DNA of 64,000 bases, taken from positions 62,001-126,000 of the forward strand of contig WGMD01000003.1 of assembly GCA_016125255.1 (NCBI GenBank), in the 5' to 3' direction. The position numbers were made by a program, and so were the translations under genes. Under the pieces are notes generated by a model. It saw only the letters and a list, made by a program, of their open reading frames with translations. It had not been told where the DNA came from and ran no database searches. This stretch comes from Planctomycetota bacterium (GTDB taxonomy: Bacteria; Planctomycetota; Phycisphaerae; Phycisphaerales; Zrk34). Positions within the stretch are counted from its first letter, which is position 1. The number at the start of each line of letters is the position of its first letter. Positions 35,195 through 43,472 of the stretch are shown here, piece after piece.

Positions 35195-36246
35195 TGTTCC
35201 GCGCCGCTGGTTGCGCTTGCCTGATTTTCGTCACCATCCACGCCGCGCCCGCGCAGTCGATCCCCATCAGCGGGGAGGCCGTGGCGGGGCTCGAAACATT
35301 CGATCGTGCGATGACGGACCTGATGCGAACCACGGACCTGCCGGCCGGCGTGCTGGCCGTGTCGCGTCATGGCGTCATTATCTATCAGCGCGGATTCGGC
35401 CTGCTCGACGGCAATCCGCTGCACCCCGTCACGCCCGGGACGCCCATGCGGCTCGCCAGCGTGTGCAAACCGTTGACCGCGGCGTGCGTGCGTCAACTCA
35501 TTGCCGAGGGCAAACTCAAGCTTGAGGATCGCGTCTTCGATCTCCTGCTTGTCGACCCGCCGCCCGATGCTCATCCCGACCCCCGGCTGGCACGGATTAC
35601 GATCAGGAACCTGCTCGAACACCGCGGCGGATGGGATCGTGAAAAGTCGTTTGACCCGATGTTTCACGATGCGGCCATCCGGGAGCGGCTTCACATCAAC
35701 CGCGCCCCGACGGCCCCGGACATCATCCGTTACATGATGGATCAGCCGCTCGATTTCGACCCCGGCGAGCGGTACGCCTATTCGAATTTCGGCTACTGTC
35801 TGCTCGGCCGCGTGATCGAGAAGGCGACGGGTCAGCCGTACATCGAGGCGATGCGGGCCCGTGTCGCCGCACCGCTGATGATGAGTACGCTCGCTTTAGC
35901 CCATACGGAGATCGCTGATCGTGATCCGCATGAACCGGCATATTTCACCGGTAATTTCAAGCTGTACACCGAACGGATGGACGCGCACGGCGGCCTGATC
36001 GCCAGCGCTCCCGATCTGCTGCGTTTCGCCGCCGCGTATCAGATCGATGGGTTCCCCCGCCGGCGCGACGCCCGCATCGACTTCACCTTTTTCGGCGCGA
36101 TGCCCGGCACGTGTTCGATGCTCCGTCAGCGCCCCGACGGCGTCGACATTGCTGTGATCTTCAACAAGCGCGCCGCCGATCTGGAGGCGATCAAGAAGAC
36201 GTTCGACGACGCGGCCGCCGGTATCGCGCACCGGCCCGAACGCTGA
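35191..36246 (+). CDS. Exported beta-lactamase-family serine hydrolase
   Basis: A 351-residue exported serine hydrolase of the class C beta-lactamase/esterase family. The SxxK nucleophile motif is S90-V-C-K93 in RLASVCKPLTAA, the YxN motif is YSN in ERYAYSNFGYCLLG, and the usual HRGGWD segment lies between them. The third motif near the C-terminus is not clear. A signal peptide (CLIFVTIHAAPAQS) is present. It may cleave esters or peptidoglycan-like amides; antibiotic resistance is not implied. ATGATG overlap couples it to the PEGA gene. Confidence 0.85.
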   Translation: MMFRAAGCACLIFVTIHAAPAQSIPISGEAVAGLETFDRAMTDLMRTTDLPAGVLAVSRHGVIIYQRGFGLLDGNPLHPVTPGTPMRLASVCKPLTAACVRQLIAEGKLKLEDRVFDLLLVDPPPDAHPDPRLARITIRNLLEHRGGWDREKSFDPMFHDAAIRERLHINRAPTAPDIIRYMMDQPLDFDPGERYAYSNFGYCLLGRVIEKATGQPYIEAMRARVAAPLMMSTLALAHTEIADRDPHEPAYFTGNFKLYTERMDAHGGLIASAPDLLRFAAAYQIDGFPRRRDARIDFTFFGAMPGTCSMLRQRPDGVDIAVIFNKRAADLEAIKKTFDDAAAGIAHRPER

Positions 36247-36263
36247 GGAATCTGATGTGATGT

Positions 36264-36881
36264 TTACGACTTCGCCCGGGCCGGGTTGCCCCGGACGGTG
36301 GCGCCGGCGGGGACGTCGCTCGTGACCACGGCGCCCGCGCCGACGATGGCGTCGTCGCCGACACAGAGGCCCGGCAGCAGCACGGCCCTGGCGCCGATCA
36401 GGGCGCGGGCCCCGACCGTGCATCGCCCGGTCAGCACGGCCCCGGGGGCGACGTGCGTGGCGGAGCCGATGCGGTTGTGATGCTCGACGATCGCACCGCT
36501 GTTGATGATCGCTCCGCCGTCGATGACGGACTCTGCATTGACGACGGCCAGCGGGCCGATGAACACGCCCGCCTCGATCACGGCGCTGGGGCTGACCTGC
36601 GCGGAAGGATGCACGACCGACGTGATGTTCGCACCGGCATGGAGCAGGGCTGCGACGCAGCGGCATCGCGCGGCATTGTCGCCGACGGCGACGATGATCC
36701 GTGCGTCGAATTCGCCGACCTGATCGCCCGACCCGATCACGCGGAACGGCCCGATGGTCGTGTCGGTCGCGATGCGATCATCGAGAAACCCGCGGACGTG
36801 CCATCCCGCCGCCGCCGCCGCGTCCGCAACGACGCGCCCGTGATCGCCGGCGCCGTAGATGATCAACGGTTGCTGGCTCAC
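36264..36881 (-). CDS. NeuD/PglD-like sugar O-acyltransferase
   Basis: A 205-residue enzyme with an N-terminal Rossmann-type segment (LIIYGAGDHGRVVADAA) and a left-handed beta-helix of hexapeptide repeats (HPSAQVSPSAVIEAGVFIG, INSGAIVEHHNRIG, VGDDAIVGAGAVVTSDVP). This is the architecture of sialic-acid/bacillosamine O- or N-acetyltransferases. It likely acetylates a nucleotide sugar for surface glycans. The GTG start at 36881 overlaps the preceding gene's stop (GTGA), so the two are coupled. Confidence 0.87.
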   Translation of the reverse strand: MSQQPLIIYGAGDHGRVVADAAAAAGWHVRGFLDDRIATDTTIGPFRVIGSGDQVGEFDARIIVAVGDNAARCRCVAALLHAGANITSVVHPSAQVSPSAVIEAGVFIGPLAVVNAESVIDGGAIINSGAIVEHHNRIGSATHVAPGAVLTGRCTVGARALIGARAVLLPGLCVGDDAIVGAGAVVTSDVPAGATVRGNPARAKS

Positions 36882-37384
36882 GCCGGGGTCTCCGCGGCTT
36901 CATTCTTCGATTCGCCGTACCGCTCGGCCGTGGCACTGTCCCATTCGACGTGCCCGCGCGACAGCGGCGTCTGATAGAACGCACTGCCGCAACGATAACA
37001 CACCAGATGCCGCGGCGCGATGACGATCACGACGACATTCGCCACCGCCACCGCCGCCAACGCCGCCACGATCATGCCCAGCGGCGCGTCCGCCAGTCCC
37101 CACAACGCCAGACAAATCAGCCCGACGATCAGGACGAAGATGAACCCCGTCAGCGGCGGGCAGGCGCTGCGGCGATACAGATCAGCGCACCCGCACGCCG
37201 GGCATTTGCGAAGATGACCCTCATCGTCGATCGCGCGGTCCCAGTCCAGATAATACTCGACCTCCGGCCCGCGCGGATTTTTGGCGTGCACCACCGCCGG
37301 CGGCGAGGACGGATTGACCTCCACCCATGCCACGTGTCGCCCGGCCTTGCTGTTGAGCTTCATGCGCATTTCGGACCCAATCAT
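36878..37384 (-). CDS. Membrane protein with zinc-ribbon motifs
   Basis: A 168-residue protein with two adjacent transmembrane helices (about 88-110 and 114-135) between two cysteine pairs, CPACGC and CYRCG, likely a split zinc ribbon facing the cytoplasm. The N-terminal part contains WVEVNPSSPPAVVHAKNPRG. Unknown function; related small proteins occur in planctomycetes. The ATG at 37384 (MIGSEMRM) is the first plausible start, with mqnA diverging 80 bp away. Confidence 0.65.
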   Translation of the reverse strand: MIGSEMRMKLNSKAGRHVAWVEVNPSSPPAVVHAKNPRGPEVEYYLDWDRAIDDEGHLRKCPACGCADLYRRSACPPLTGFIFVLIVGLICLALWGLADAPLGMIVAALAAVAVANVVVIVIAPRHLVCYRCGSAFYQTPLSRGHVEWDSATAERYGESKNEAAETPA

Positions 37385-37464
37385 TGTCGGCCATGACGCA
37401 TACCCGCACAAGCGCCGCGACGGCGACATATCGCCCATCTGTTCATCGGCTACAATGTGTCACG

Positions 37465-38292
37465 ATGTCACAAACGCCGCCACATCGCATCGGTTGCGTG
37501 AGCTTTCTGAACGCTCGCCCGCTCATCGAAGGCCTGGATGACCGAGCCGATTTATCGGTCCGTTATGACGTGCCCGCCCGCCTGCTGGCGGATCTGCTCG
37601 CCGGCGAAGTCGATGTGGCGCTGTGCCCGGCGATCGACTATCAGATGTCGGACGAGCCGCTGGTCATCGTGCCCGTGGGCGGGATCGCCTGCGACGGGCC
37701 GACGCATACCGTCCGGCTGTTTTCGCGCGTGCCGTTCGAGGAGCTGACGCACCTGCACATTGATACGGATAGTCACACCTCGGTGGCGCTGACGCGGGTG
37801 CTGTTGCGTGACTTGTATCAGGTGTCGCCCAAGATGACGCCGCTGGTTCGTCTGGCGCCGCTGCGGGCGGACATGGCGGAGGCGCTGCTCATCGGCGACA
37901 AGGTCGTGACGCATGCGCCCAGCGACGCGGACTTTCCTTATCAGCTTGATCTGGGGCAGGCATGGAAGGACATGACGGGGCTGCCGTTCGTGTTCGCGGT
38001 GTGGATGGCCAAGCCGGGGACGGAGCTGGGCGATCTGCCGGCGGTGCTCGATGCGCAGCGTCAGCTTAACCGCACGCGCATCCGCGCGATCGTCGAAGCG
38101 CAGGCCCCGCGCCATGACTGGCCGCTGGAACTTGCGGAAAGGTATCTGGGTCATCTGCTGCGCTACCGGATCGGGGCGCGCGAGCTGGAGGCGATGCAGC
38201 GGTTCTGGGCGCGGGCGCACGAGCTGGGCGTCACGCCGCGCTGCCGCCCCCTGCAATGTGCCGCGCCCAGCGGCGAACAGACCCACGCCTGA
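37465..38292 (+). CDS. mqnA: Chorismate dehydratase MqnA (futalosine pathway)
   Basis: A 275-residue periplasmic-binding-protein-fold enzyme that dehydrates chorismate to 3-enolpyruvyl-benzoate, the first step of menaquinone synthesis by the futalosine route. RIGCVSFLNARPLIEGL at the N-terminus, LLAGEVDVALCPAIDY and DTDSHTSVALTRVLL (substrate-binding loop), and FVFAVWMAK are family signatures. Other mqn genes are absent from the window. Its stop is 5 bp before the sigma factor start, so the two are probably coupled. Confidence 0.92.
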   Translation: MSQTPPHRIGCVSFLNARPLIEGLDDRADLSVRYDVPARLLADLLAGEVDVALCPAIDYQMSDEPLVIVPVGGIACDGPTHTVRLFSRVPFEELTHLHIDTDSHTSVALTRVLLRDLYQVSPKMTPLVRLAPLRADMAEALLIGDKVVTHAPSDADFPYQLDLGQAWKDMTGLPFVFAVWMAKPGTELGDLPAVLDAQRQLNRTRIRAIVEAQAPRHDWPLELAERYLGHLLRYRIGARELEAMQRFWARAHELGVTPRCRPLQCAAPSGEQTHA

Positions 38293-38297
38293 GCAAT

Positions 38298-40010
38298 ATG
38301 CCCGCGTTTCTGAGCCAAGCCCTCGACGACCTGACGCACCAGATGGCGTTCACCCCGCCGGAGAGGCGTCGCGTGCAGATGGATCGGGCGGAGGATTTGT
38401 ACTGGCAGACCGACCCTGACATCGCCTACCCGCTCGACTACGTCATCTACCGCATCACCGGCTATCGCCCCGACGCTTCGCATGACACGATGCTCGTCGG
38501 CGCGGCGGTGCGGCGCGATCTGCTGCTGCTCGTCGATCAGCTCAGCGCGACGCTCCAGGAGCGCATCATCGACTACGACCCGCGCCCGATCGATCAGCCC
38601 ACGCTGAGCCGACAACTGGGTGTGACGGCCAAGACGATCAGCCGATATCGTCGCCAAGGTCTGTTCACGCGGCGGCTGGTGTGGCCTGATGGGAAGCAGC
38701 GCGTGGCGTTTTTACCAGGCAGCGTGCAGCGCTTTCTTGCGGCCAACAGCGCGAAAATCGAGCAGGCGGGCAAGTTTTCGCGCATGGACGACACAATGCG
38801 CCACAAGATCATCACGCGCGCCCGGCGGATCGCGGGGCGGGTCGAGGTGTCGATGTTCCGCACGGCCGAGCATCTGGCCAAACGCACCGGGCGATCGACG
38901 GAGGCGGTGCGCCGGCTGCTTCTGGAAAACGACAAGCGGGATCCGCGTGTGGCGATCTTTCCCGATCACACCCCGCCGCTCTCGGAAAAACAGCAACGCG
39001 TCATCCACCGCGCGTACCACCGCGGCATCGCGGTGTCGCGCCTCGTCCGGCGCTTCCGCAAGACGCGCACGGCGATCTACCGCTCGATCAACCGCCGGCG
39101 CGCCGCGGCGATCGGACAACTGACGATCCGGTACGTGACGAACCCGATGTTCAATCGGGCCGACGCGGACGAAGTGATTCTCGATTCGCCGGCTCCGGAA
39201 GGCGTGATCGAATCGCAACCGGCGGCCCGGGAGACGGACCCGTTCACGCCGTATCTGCCGCGGATGCTCGACGCCGCGCCGCTCAATGCGGCGGACGAAC
39301 GGACGCTGTTCGTGCGATTTAACTATCTCAAGTTTCGCGCGGACGCCTTGCGAAAATCGCTTGATCCCTATGAGCCGAGCTCGACGGTGCTCGACCGCAT
39401 CGAGACGTATTTGCGACGTGCGGTGACGATCAAGCATCAACTCGTGCGGTCGAACATGCGGTTGATCGTTTCGGTGGCCCGCAAGCACCAGTCGGCGGGC
39501 GGACGGGCGAAGGCGGCGAATCTTTCGGAGATGGTCAGCGAGGGAAGTCTGGCGCTGATGGAAGCGATCGAGACGTTCGATCCGGCGCGCGGCAACCGAT
39601 TCTCGACCTATCTGACGTGGGCGCTGATGCGGCGGTTCGCCCAGATGGCGACGACGAACGACGCGCGTCCGGCCGACACGGCAGCGAGCGCCGCGCCGGA
39701 GGACTGGCCCGAAGCGATGAACCCGGACCTGGCGGCGATGGAGCAGACGCGCAAAGTCGCCGACACGCTCACGAAGCTTCTGGCGAATCTCGACGAGCGA
39801 GAGCGGCTGATCATCACGCGTCACTTCGGCCTCTCCGACACGGCCGGTCAGCGCACCAGCGCCCAATCGCTGGCGGAGGTCGCTCGCGAATTGGGCGTCA
39901 GCGCCGAGCGCGCCCGGCAGATCGAGCATCGGGCGATGAAGAAACTGCGAGCGGCGGCGGGTCAGATGGGGCTGTCGCTGGATACGCAGGACCTGTTCAA
40001 CGAACCGTGA
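38298..40010 (+). CDS. Sigma-70 family sigma factor with long multi-HTH N-terminal extension
   Basis: A 570-residue protein. The C-terminal 250 residues are a group-type sigma-70: region 2 around SNMRLIVSVARKHQ, LSEMVSEGSLALMEAIETFD and RFSTYLTWALMRRFAQM, and region 4 with RERLIITRHFGL and LAEVARELGVSAERARQIEH. The N-terminal roughly 290 residues replace region 1 and contain at least two helix-turn-helix-like segments: SRQLGVTAKTISRYRRQGLF with FLPGSVQRFLA (MerR/excisionase type) and AEHLAKRTGRSTEAVRRLLL, plus SRLVRRFRKTRTAIYRSINR. The combination suggests a sigma factor with its own extra DNA- or protein-recognition module. Start ATG at 38298 just after mqnA. Confidence 0.86.
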   Translation: MPAFLSQALDDLTHQMAFTPPERRRVQMDRAEDLYWQTDPDIAYPLDYVIYRITGYRPDASHDTMLVGAAVRRDLLLLVDQLSATLQERIIDYDPRPIDQPTLSRQLGVTAKTISRYRRQGLFTRRLVWPDGKQRVAFLPGSVQRFLAANSAKIEQAGKFSRMDDTMRHKIITRARRIAGRVEVSMFRTAEHLAKRTGRSTEAVRRLLLENDKRDPRVAIFPDHTPPLSEKQQRVIHRAYHRGIAVSRLVRRFRKTRTAIYRSINRRRAAAIGQLTIRYVTNPMFNRADADEVILDSPAPEGVIESQPAARETDPFTPYLPRMLDAAPLNAADERTLFVRFNYLKFRADALRKSLDPYEPSSTVLDRIETYLRRAVTIKHQLVRSNMRLIVSVARKHQSAGGRAKAANLSEMVSEGSLALMEAIETFDPARGNRFSTYLTWALMRRFAQMATTNDARPADTAASAAPEDWPEAMNPDLAAMEQTRKVADTLTKLLANLDERERLIITRHFGLSDTAGQRTSAQSLAEVARELGVSAERARQIEHRAMKKLRAAAGQMGLSLDTQDLFNEP

Positions 40011-40121
40011 CGATCGGTATAATGAAGCGGTCCGGTTTCAGCGATCAGGCACCAGCCGGCGAACGAAGTGTTTGTCCGGTGGATGGCTGACGACGGACGG
40101 CCGCCTGATGAGGAGTATTCC

Positions 40122-40355
40122 ATGTCTGATGCCATGATCACGATCTACACCGCGCCGGATTTCGCCGAGGCCCAGATGATTCGCGAAGCGCTGGCGGAGG
40201 CGGACATCGAGGCGTTTGTCGACCAGACGCCCAGCCCGCTGGACGGACTGAACGCCATGAATCAGGGCACGCCGGTGATGGTGGAGGAGAAGGACGTGGA
40301 GGCGGCGCAGCGGATCGTGGCGGAATTTTTGGCGGAGCAGGAAGAACAGGCCTGA
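40122..40355 (+). CDS. DUF2007-type small signal-transducing protein
   Basis: A 77-residue protein matching DUF2007: ITIYTAPDFAEAQMIREALAE then IEAFVDQTP and PVMVEEKDVEAAQRIVAEFL. This ferredoxin-like fold family is named putative signal transducer with no known partner. The ATG at 40122 has a GAGGAG Shine-Dalgarno. It is followed by a good terminator at 40433. Confidence 0.85.
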   Translation: MSDAMITIYTAPDFAEAQMIREALAEADIEAFVDQTPSPLDGLNAMNQGTPVMVEEKDVEAAQRIVAEFLAEQEEQA

Positions 40356-40432
40356 CCGCGGCGGTGAATCGGGGGACATTGGCGGAGGAATCCGCCGCGA
40401 CGCGCTTACAATCGGTCGGCTCGAATTTACCC

Positions 40433-40458
40433 AACTTCCCTGAACGGAAGTTTTTTTT
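40433..40458 (+). terminator. Rho-independent terminator
   Basis: AACTTCC pairs with GGAAGTT around CTGAAC, followed by a run of T (40451-40458). It is placed 78 bp after the DUF2007 gene and ends that transcript. Confidence 0.85.
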
Positions 40459-40588
40459 CATGCGCGGGCGAAAACAGGGATAAATGCAAAAAAATGGGAC
40501 GACATCGGGGCGAAACGTGGGGTATTGTCAGGGTAGTGACCGTGCCGCCCCTGAGGGGAGGGGCGGGCGGTCGTTTCAAGGATTGCCC

Positions 40589-41065
40589 ATGCGTTCGGAC
40601 GATTCGAACATGCCGCCCTTGCGACTGCACCGGCCCCCGCGACAGTCGCTGACGATTCGATGGGGTTTGCCATCGATCGCCCGGATGGACCCGCGCCCGG
40701 CTCCATCGGCGGCGGAATCGGATCGCCGTACGCTTTCAAGCACCGATCCGCGATGGGTGCTGGCGGTACGGACGGCTCAGGTGATGAAGGGAACGATGGT
40801 GGGCATGGCGGAGCGCGAATCGCTGATTCGCGCGGGGCGATTGATGGGGCTGTCACCCTTTGAATCGAACCTGGTGATCGCGATCGTGCAGGATCAGGCC
40901 CGGCGGGGACTCGGGCCTGAAAACGCGGAGCGATTGCTGAGCTACGTACCGCTGCGGCAGGAAACTTTGCGGTCCGATCGGCGTCGGAGAATATGGCGCA
41001 TCGCGCTGTGGTCGGCGGCGGCGCTGGCGGGCGAAGCGCTGATCATTGTGAGTTTATTAAGATAG
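40589..41065 (+). CDS. Hypothetical C-tail-anchored protein
   Basis: A 158-residue protein with a basic/proline-rich N-terminal 60 residues, a helical middle (LAVRTAQVMKGTMVGMAERE, SPFESNLVIAIVQDQARRG) and one transmembrane helix close to the C-terminus (WSAAALAGEALIIVSLL). The middle segment resembles helices in zinc-dependent or tail-anchored small proteins but no family is identified. The start at 40589 is the likeliest ATG; earlier ATGs lie in a GC-rich hairpin zone. Function unknown. Confidence 0.6.
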   Translation: MRSDDSNMPPLRLHRPPRQSLTIRWGLPSIARMDPRPAPSAAESDRRTLSSTDPRWVLAVRTAQVMKGTMVGMAERESLIRAGRLMGLSPFESNLVIAIVQDQARRGLGPENAERLLSYVPLRQETLRSDRRRRIWRIALWSAAALAGEALIIVSLLR

Positions 41066-41318
41066 CAACCGAAATCGATTGCATAATTGATCCAAATGTT
41101 TCCCGCATGTTTTGGCATTGACTGAGTGGAATCGCGGGGTGATTTCCGTTAGACTTGAGCCGTCGACATTGGGGTGTCGATGGCCCGTGGGGGCAGCGAT
41201 TGACATTGTTGTGCAAGTCTTGATCCATGACGGTTTTCCCTCAAGCGGAGAATTCCGACACCGGTCAAAACGGCAGGCAATGTTCGTCGGCGGCTAAAAT
41301 ACTTCCGGAGACGGCACG
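41066..41318. other. Intergenic region ahead of hemC
   Basis: About 250 bp without a credible gene. It holds two TTGAC-containing stretches (near 41118 and 41201) and a TAAAAT at 41295 that could be promoter parts, but none makes a well-spaced -35/-10 pair. No repeats recognised. Confidence 0.5.
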
Positions 41319-42287
41319 TTGCGACCGAGTAAACGCGATATCATCATCGCCACGCGAAAAAGCCGCCTGGCGATGGCCCAGTCGGAGTCCGTGGGGAAAA
41401 TCATCAATCGACTCAATCCGCGTGTGGCGCTGCGGCTCGTCCCGATCGAGTCGGATGGTGATCGCATTCTCGATCATCCGCTGGCGCGATTCGGCGGCAA
41501 GGGGCTCTTTACACGCAATGTCGAGATGGCGCTTCTGGACGGCAAGGAAGCGGATATTGCGGTGCATAGTTTGAAGGACCTGCCGACGGACGAAACGCCG
41601 GCGCTGCGGATTGTGGCCATTCCGTCGCGGGCGCCGGTGCATGATGTGCTCATTTCGCGCGAGGCGCAGCGCATCGAGGATCTCCCGCAAGGCGCGACGG
41701 TCGGCACATGCAGCCCCCGGCGCAGGGCTCAGGTTCTGCGTCTGCGGCCGGACCTGAACATTGTCAACCTGCGTGGTAACGTCGAAACACGCCTGCGCAA
41801 GGTACTCGAAGAAAAAACCGTTGACGCGACACTGCTTGCGGCAGCGGGACTGATGCGCCTCGGGCTCGTTGAGCATACGCGCAAGCCCATTCCGCTCGAT
41901 GAGGTGTTACCCGCCTGCGGGCAGGGCGCATTGGCGATCCAGTGCCGGCTCGATGACCATATCACGATGCGCCGATGCGCCCCGCTTAACGATGTGGCGA
42001 CTTCCGAGGCCGTCTCCTGCGAGCGCCATCTGGCGGCCGCGCTGGGCGCGGATTGTCATTCCCCGCTGGCGGTGCTCGCTGAGAATGCGACAGCGGGGAA
42101 TCATCAGGTGCGTTTGCGGGCGCGTGTGCTGTCGCTCGACGGCAAGACGTGTCTTGAAATCGACATGACCGGTCCGGTGGGCCGCTCCAAGGTCATTTGC
42201 GCCGAGGCGGCGGCTGAACTGATCCGTCAGGGCGCCCGTGAACTGCTCGCCGCCGCGGCGAAGGAAGCGGCGGCGGGCGAAGACTGA
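41319..42287 (+). CDS. hemC: Porphobilinogen deaminase
   Basis: A 322-residue enzyme polymerising four porphobilinogens into hydroxymethylbilane. IIIATRKSRLAMAQSESV, FGGKGLFTRNVEMALLDG, ADIAVHSLKDLPT and GTCSPRRRAQVLRLRPDL are diagnostic, and C246 in ALGADCHSPLA binds the dipyrromethane cofactor. The start is TTG at 41319; no ATG fits the conserved N-terminus. It supplies tetrapyrrole for the many heme proteins in the window as well as siroheme and cobalamin. Its stop faces rodA's stop 6 bp away. Confidence 0.93.
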   Translation: MRPSKRDIIIATRKSRLAMAQSESVGKIINRLNPRVALRLVPIESDGDRILDHPLARFGGKGLFTRNVEMALLDGKEADIAVHSLKDLPTDETPALRIVAIPSRAPVHDVLISREAQRIEDLPQGATVGTCSPRRRAQVLRLRPDLNIVNLRGNVETRLRKVLEEKTVDATLLAAAGLMRLGLVEHTRKPIPLDEVLPACGQGALAIQCRLDDHITMRRCAPLNDVATSEAVSCERHLAAALGADCHSPLAVLAENATAGNHQVRLRARVLSLDGKTCLEIDMTGPVGRSKVICAEAAAELIRQGARELLAAAAKEAAAGED

Positions 42288-42293
42288 TTCAAC

Positions 42294-43472
42294 TCACGAG
42301 GATTCGACGGCACTTGAGAATTCGAACGACGGTCGGGCCGCCAGCAAGGGACGCCGTGACGCGATGCCGAGAATCAGACCCACCATCGCGAAGTTCACCA
42401 AAAGACTCGACCCGCCGTAGCTGATCCACGGCAGGGTCATGCCGGTGATGGGCAACAGTCCGATGGTCATGCCGATATTGACGAAGACCTGCGTGAAGAT
42501 GATCGTCACGACGCCGACGACGACAAGCCGTGCGAACGGATCCTTGTTGAGCGCGGCGACGCCCAGCGCGGCGGCGATGAACAAGAGGTAAAGCCCCAGC
42601 ACGATCATCGCCCCCGCCATGCCCCACCGCGCGCAGATCACCGCGAAGATCATGTCATTGTGCGCTTCGGGGAGCGCGTTGAACTTGAGGATGACGTTGG
42701 CGCGTTCCTTGCCGTAGCCGACGGCTTCGCCCGCTGCGGCGGCGGTCATCGCCTTGTATGCCTGGTAACCGGTGTTTTCGCGATGCTCGGTGTCGCCCTT
42801 GACCTGGCTGATCATGGCGACAATGCGCGCTTTCTGGTGCGGGCGGAGGAGGGGATACATTGCGGGCATGAGCGAGAGGCCCAGCACGATGATGAGCACC
42901 AGATGCCGAATCTTCGCACCGGCGGCGAGCAGCATGGCGAAGAGCACGGGCAGGAAGATCAGAGCCGTGCCCAGATCGGGCTCGACGAGAATGAGCCCCA
43001 TCGGGACGAATGTGATGAGCAGCGGCAGCGTCAACCCCGTCATTGTTCGATAATTCTCTCGATAGCGCAGATAGCGCGCCAGCGCGAAGACGAAGACAAT
43101 CTTGGCGAATTCGCTGGGCTGAACCTGCAGGAGGCCCACATCGATCCACCGCTTGGCGCCGTTGCGCGTCGGGATCAAAAAGTCGGGCGTACCGGGGATG
43201 AGCAGGACGACGAGGAGGGCAAGCGTGATGAAGCCGAGACTGAAGGATGCGTGAGAGATGCGGCGGTGATGCGGGAGCGCGACAATGAACATGACGCCCA
43301 GGGCGACGACGGAGAAGATGATCTGCTTGAGGACGACGTTGCCGACCCACGAAGGCGTGGGCGCGGTGTCGATGGCTTCGACGCCGATGACGACGAGGCA
43401 GATGGACACGAGAACGCAGATGTGCGCGAGGTTGGGCGTGAGGATCTCACGGATGTGATTACGGTCGATCAC
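42294..43472 (-). CDS. rodA: Rod-shape-determining glycosyltransferase RodA
   Basis: A 392-residue SEDS-family peptidoglycan glycosyltransferase with about ten membrane helices. Family landmarks are RWIDVGLLQVQPSEFAKI, LVEPDLGTALIF, the EAHNDMIFAVICARWGMAG segment and GMTLPWISYGGSSLLVNFA. RodA pairs with PBP2, whose gene precedes it: the GTG start at 43472 overlaps the PBP2 stop (GTGA). Together they build lateral-wall peptidoglycan, evidence that this organism keeps a peptidoglycan synthesis machine. Confidence 0.95.
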   Translation of the reverse strand: MIDRNHIREILTPNLAHICVLVSICLVVIGVEAIDTAPTPSWVGNVVLKQIIFSVVALGVMFIVALPHHRRISHASFSLGFITLALLVVLLIPGTPDFLIPTRNGAKRWIDVGLLQVQPSEFAKIVFVFALARYLRYRENYRTMTGLTLPLLITFVPMGLILVEPDLGTALIFLPVLFAMLLAAGAKIRHLVLIIVLGLSLMPAMYPLLRPHQKARIVAMISQVKGDTEHRENTGYQAYKAMTAAAAGEAVGYGKERANVILKFNALPEAHNDMIFAVICARWGMAGAMIVLGLYLLFIAAALGVAALNKDPFARLVVVGVVTIIFTQVFVNIGMTIGLLPITGMTLPWISYGGSSLLVNFAMVGLILGIASRRPLLAARPSFEFSSAVESS

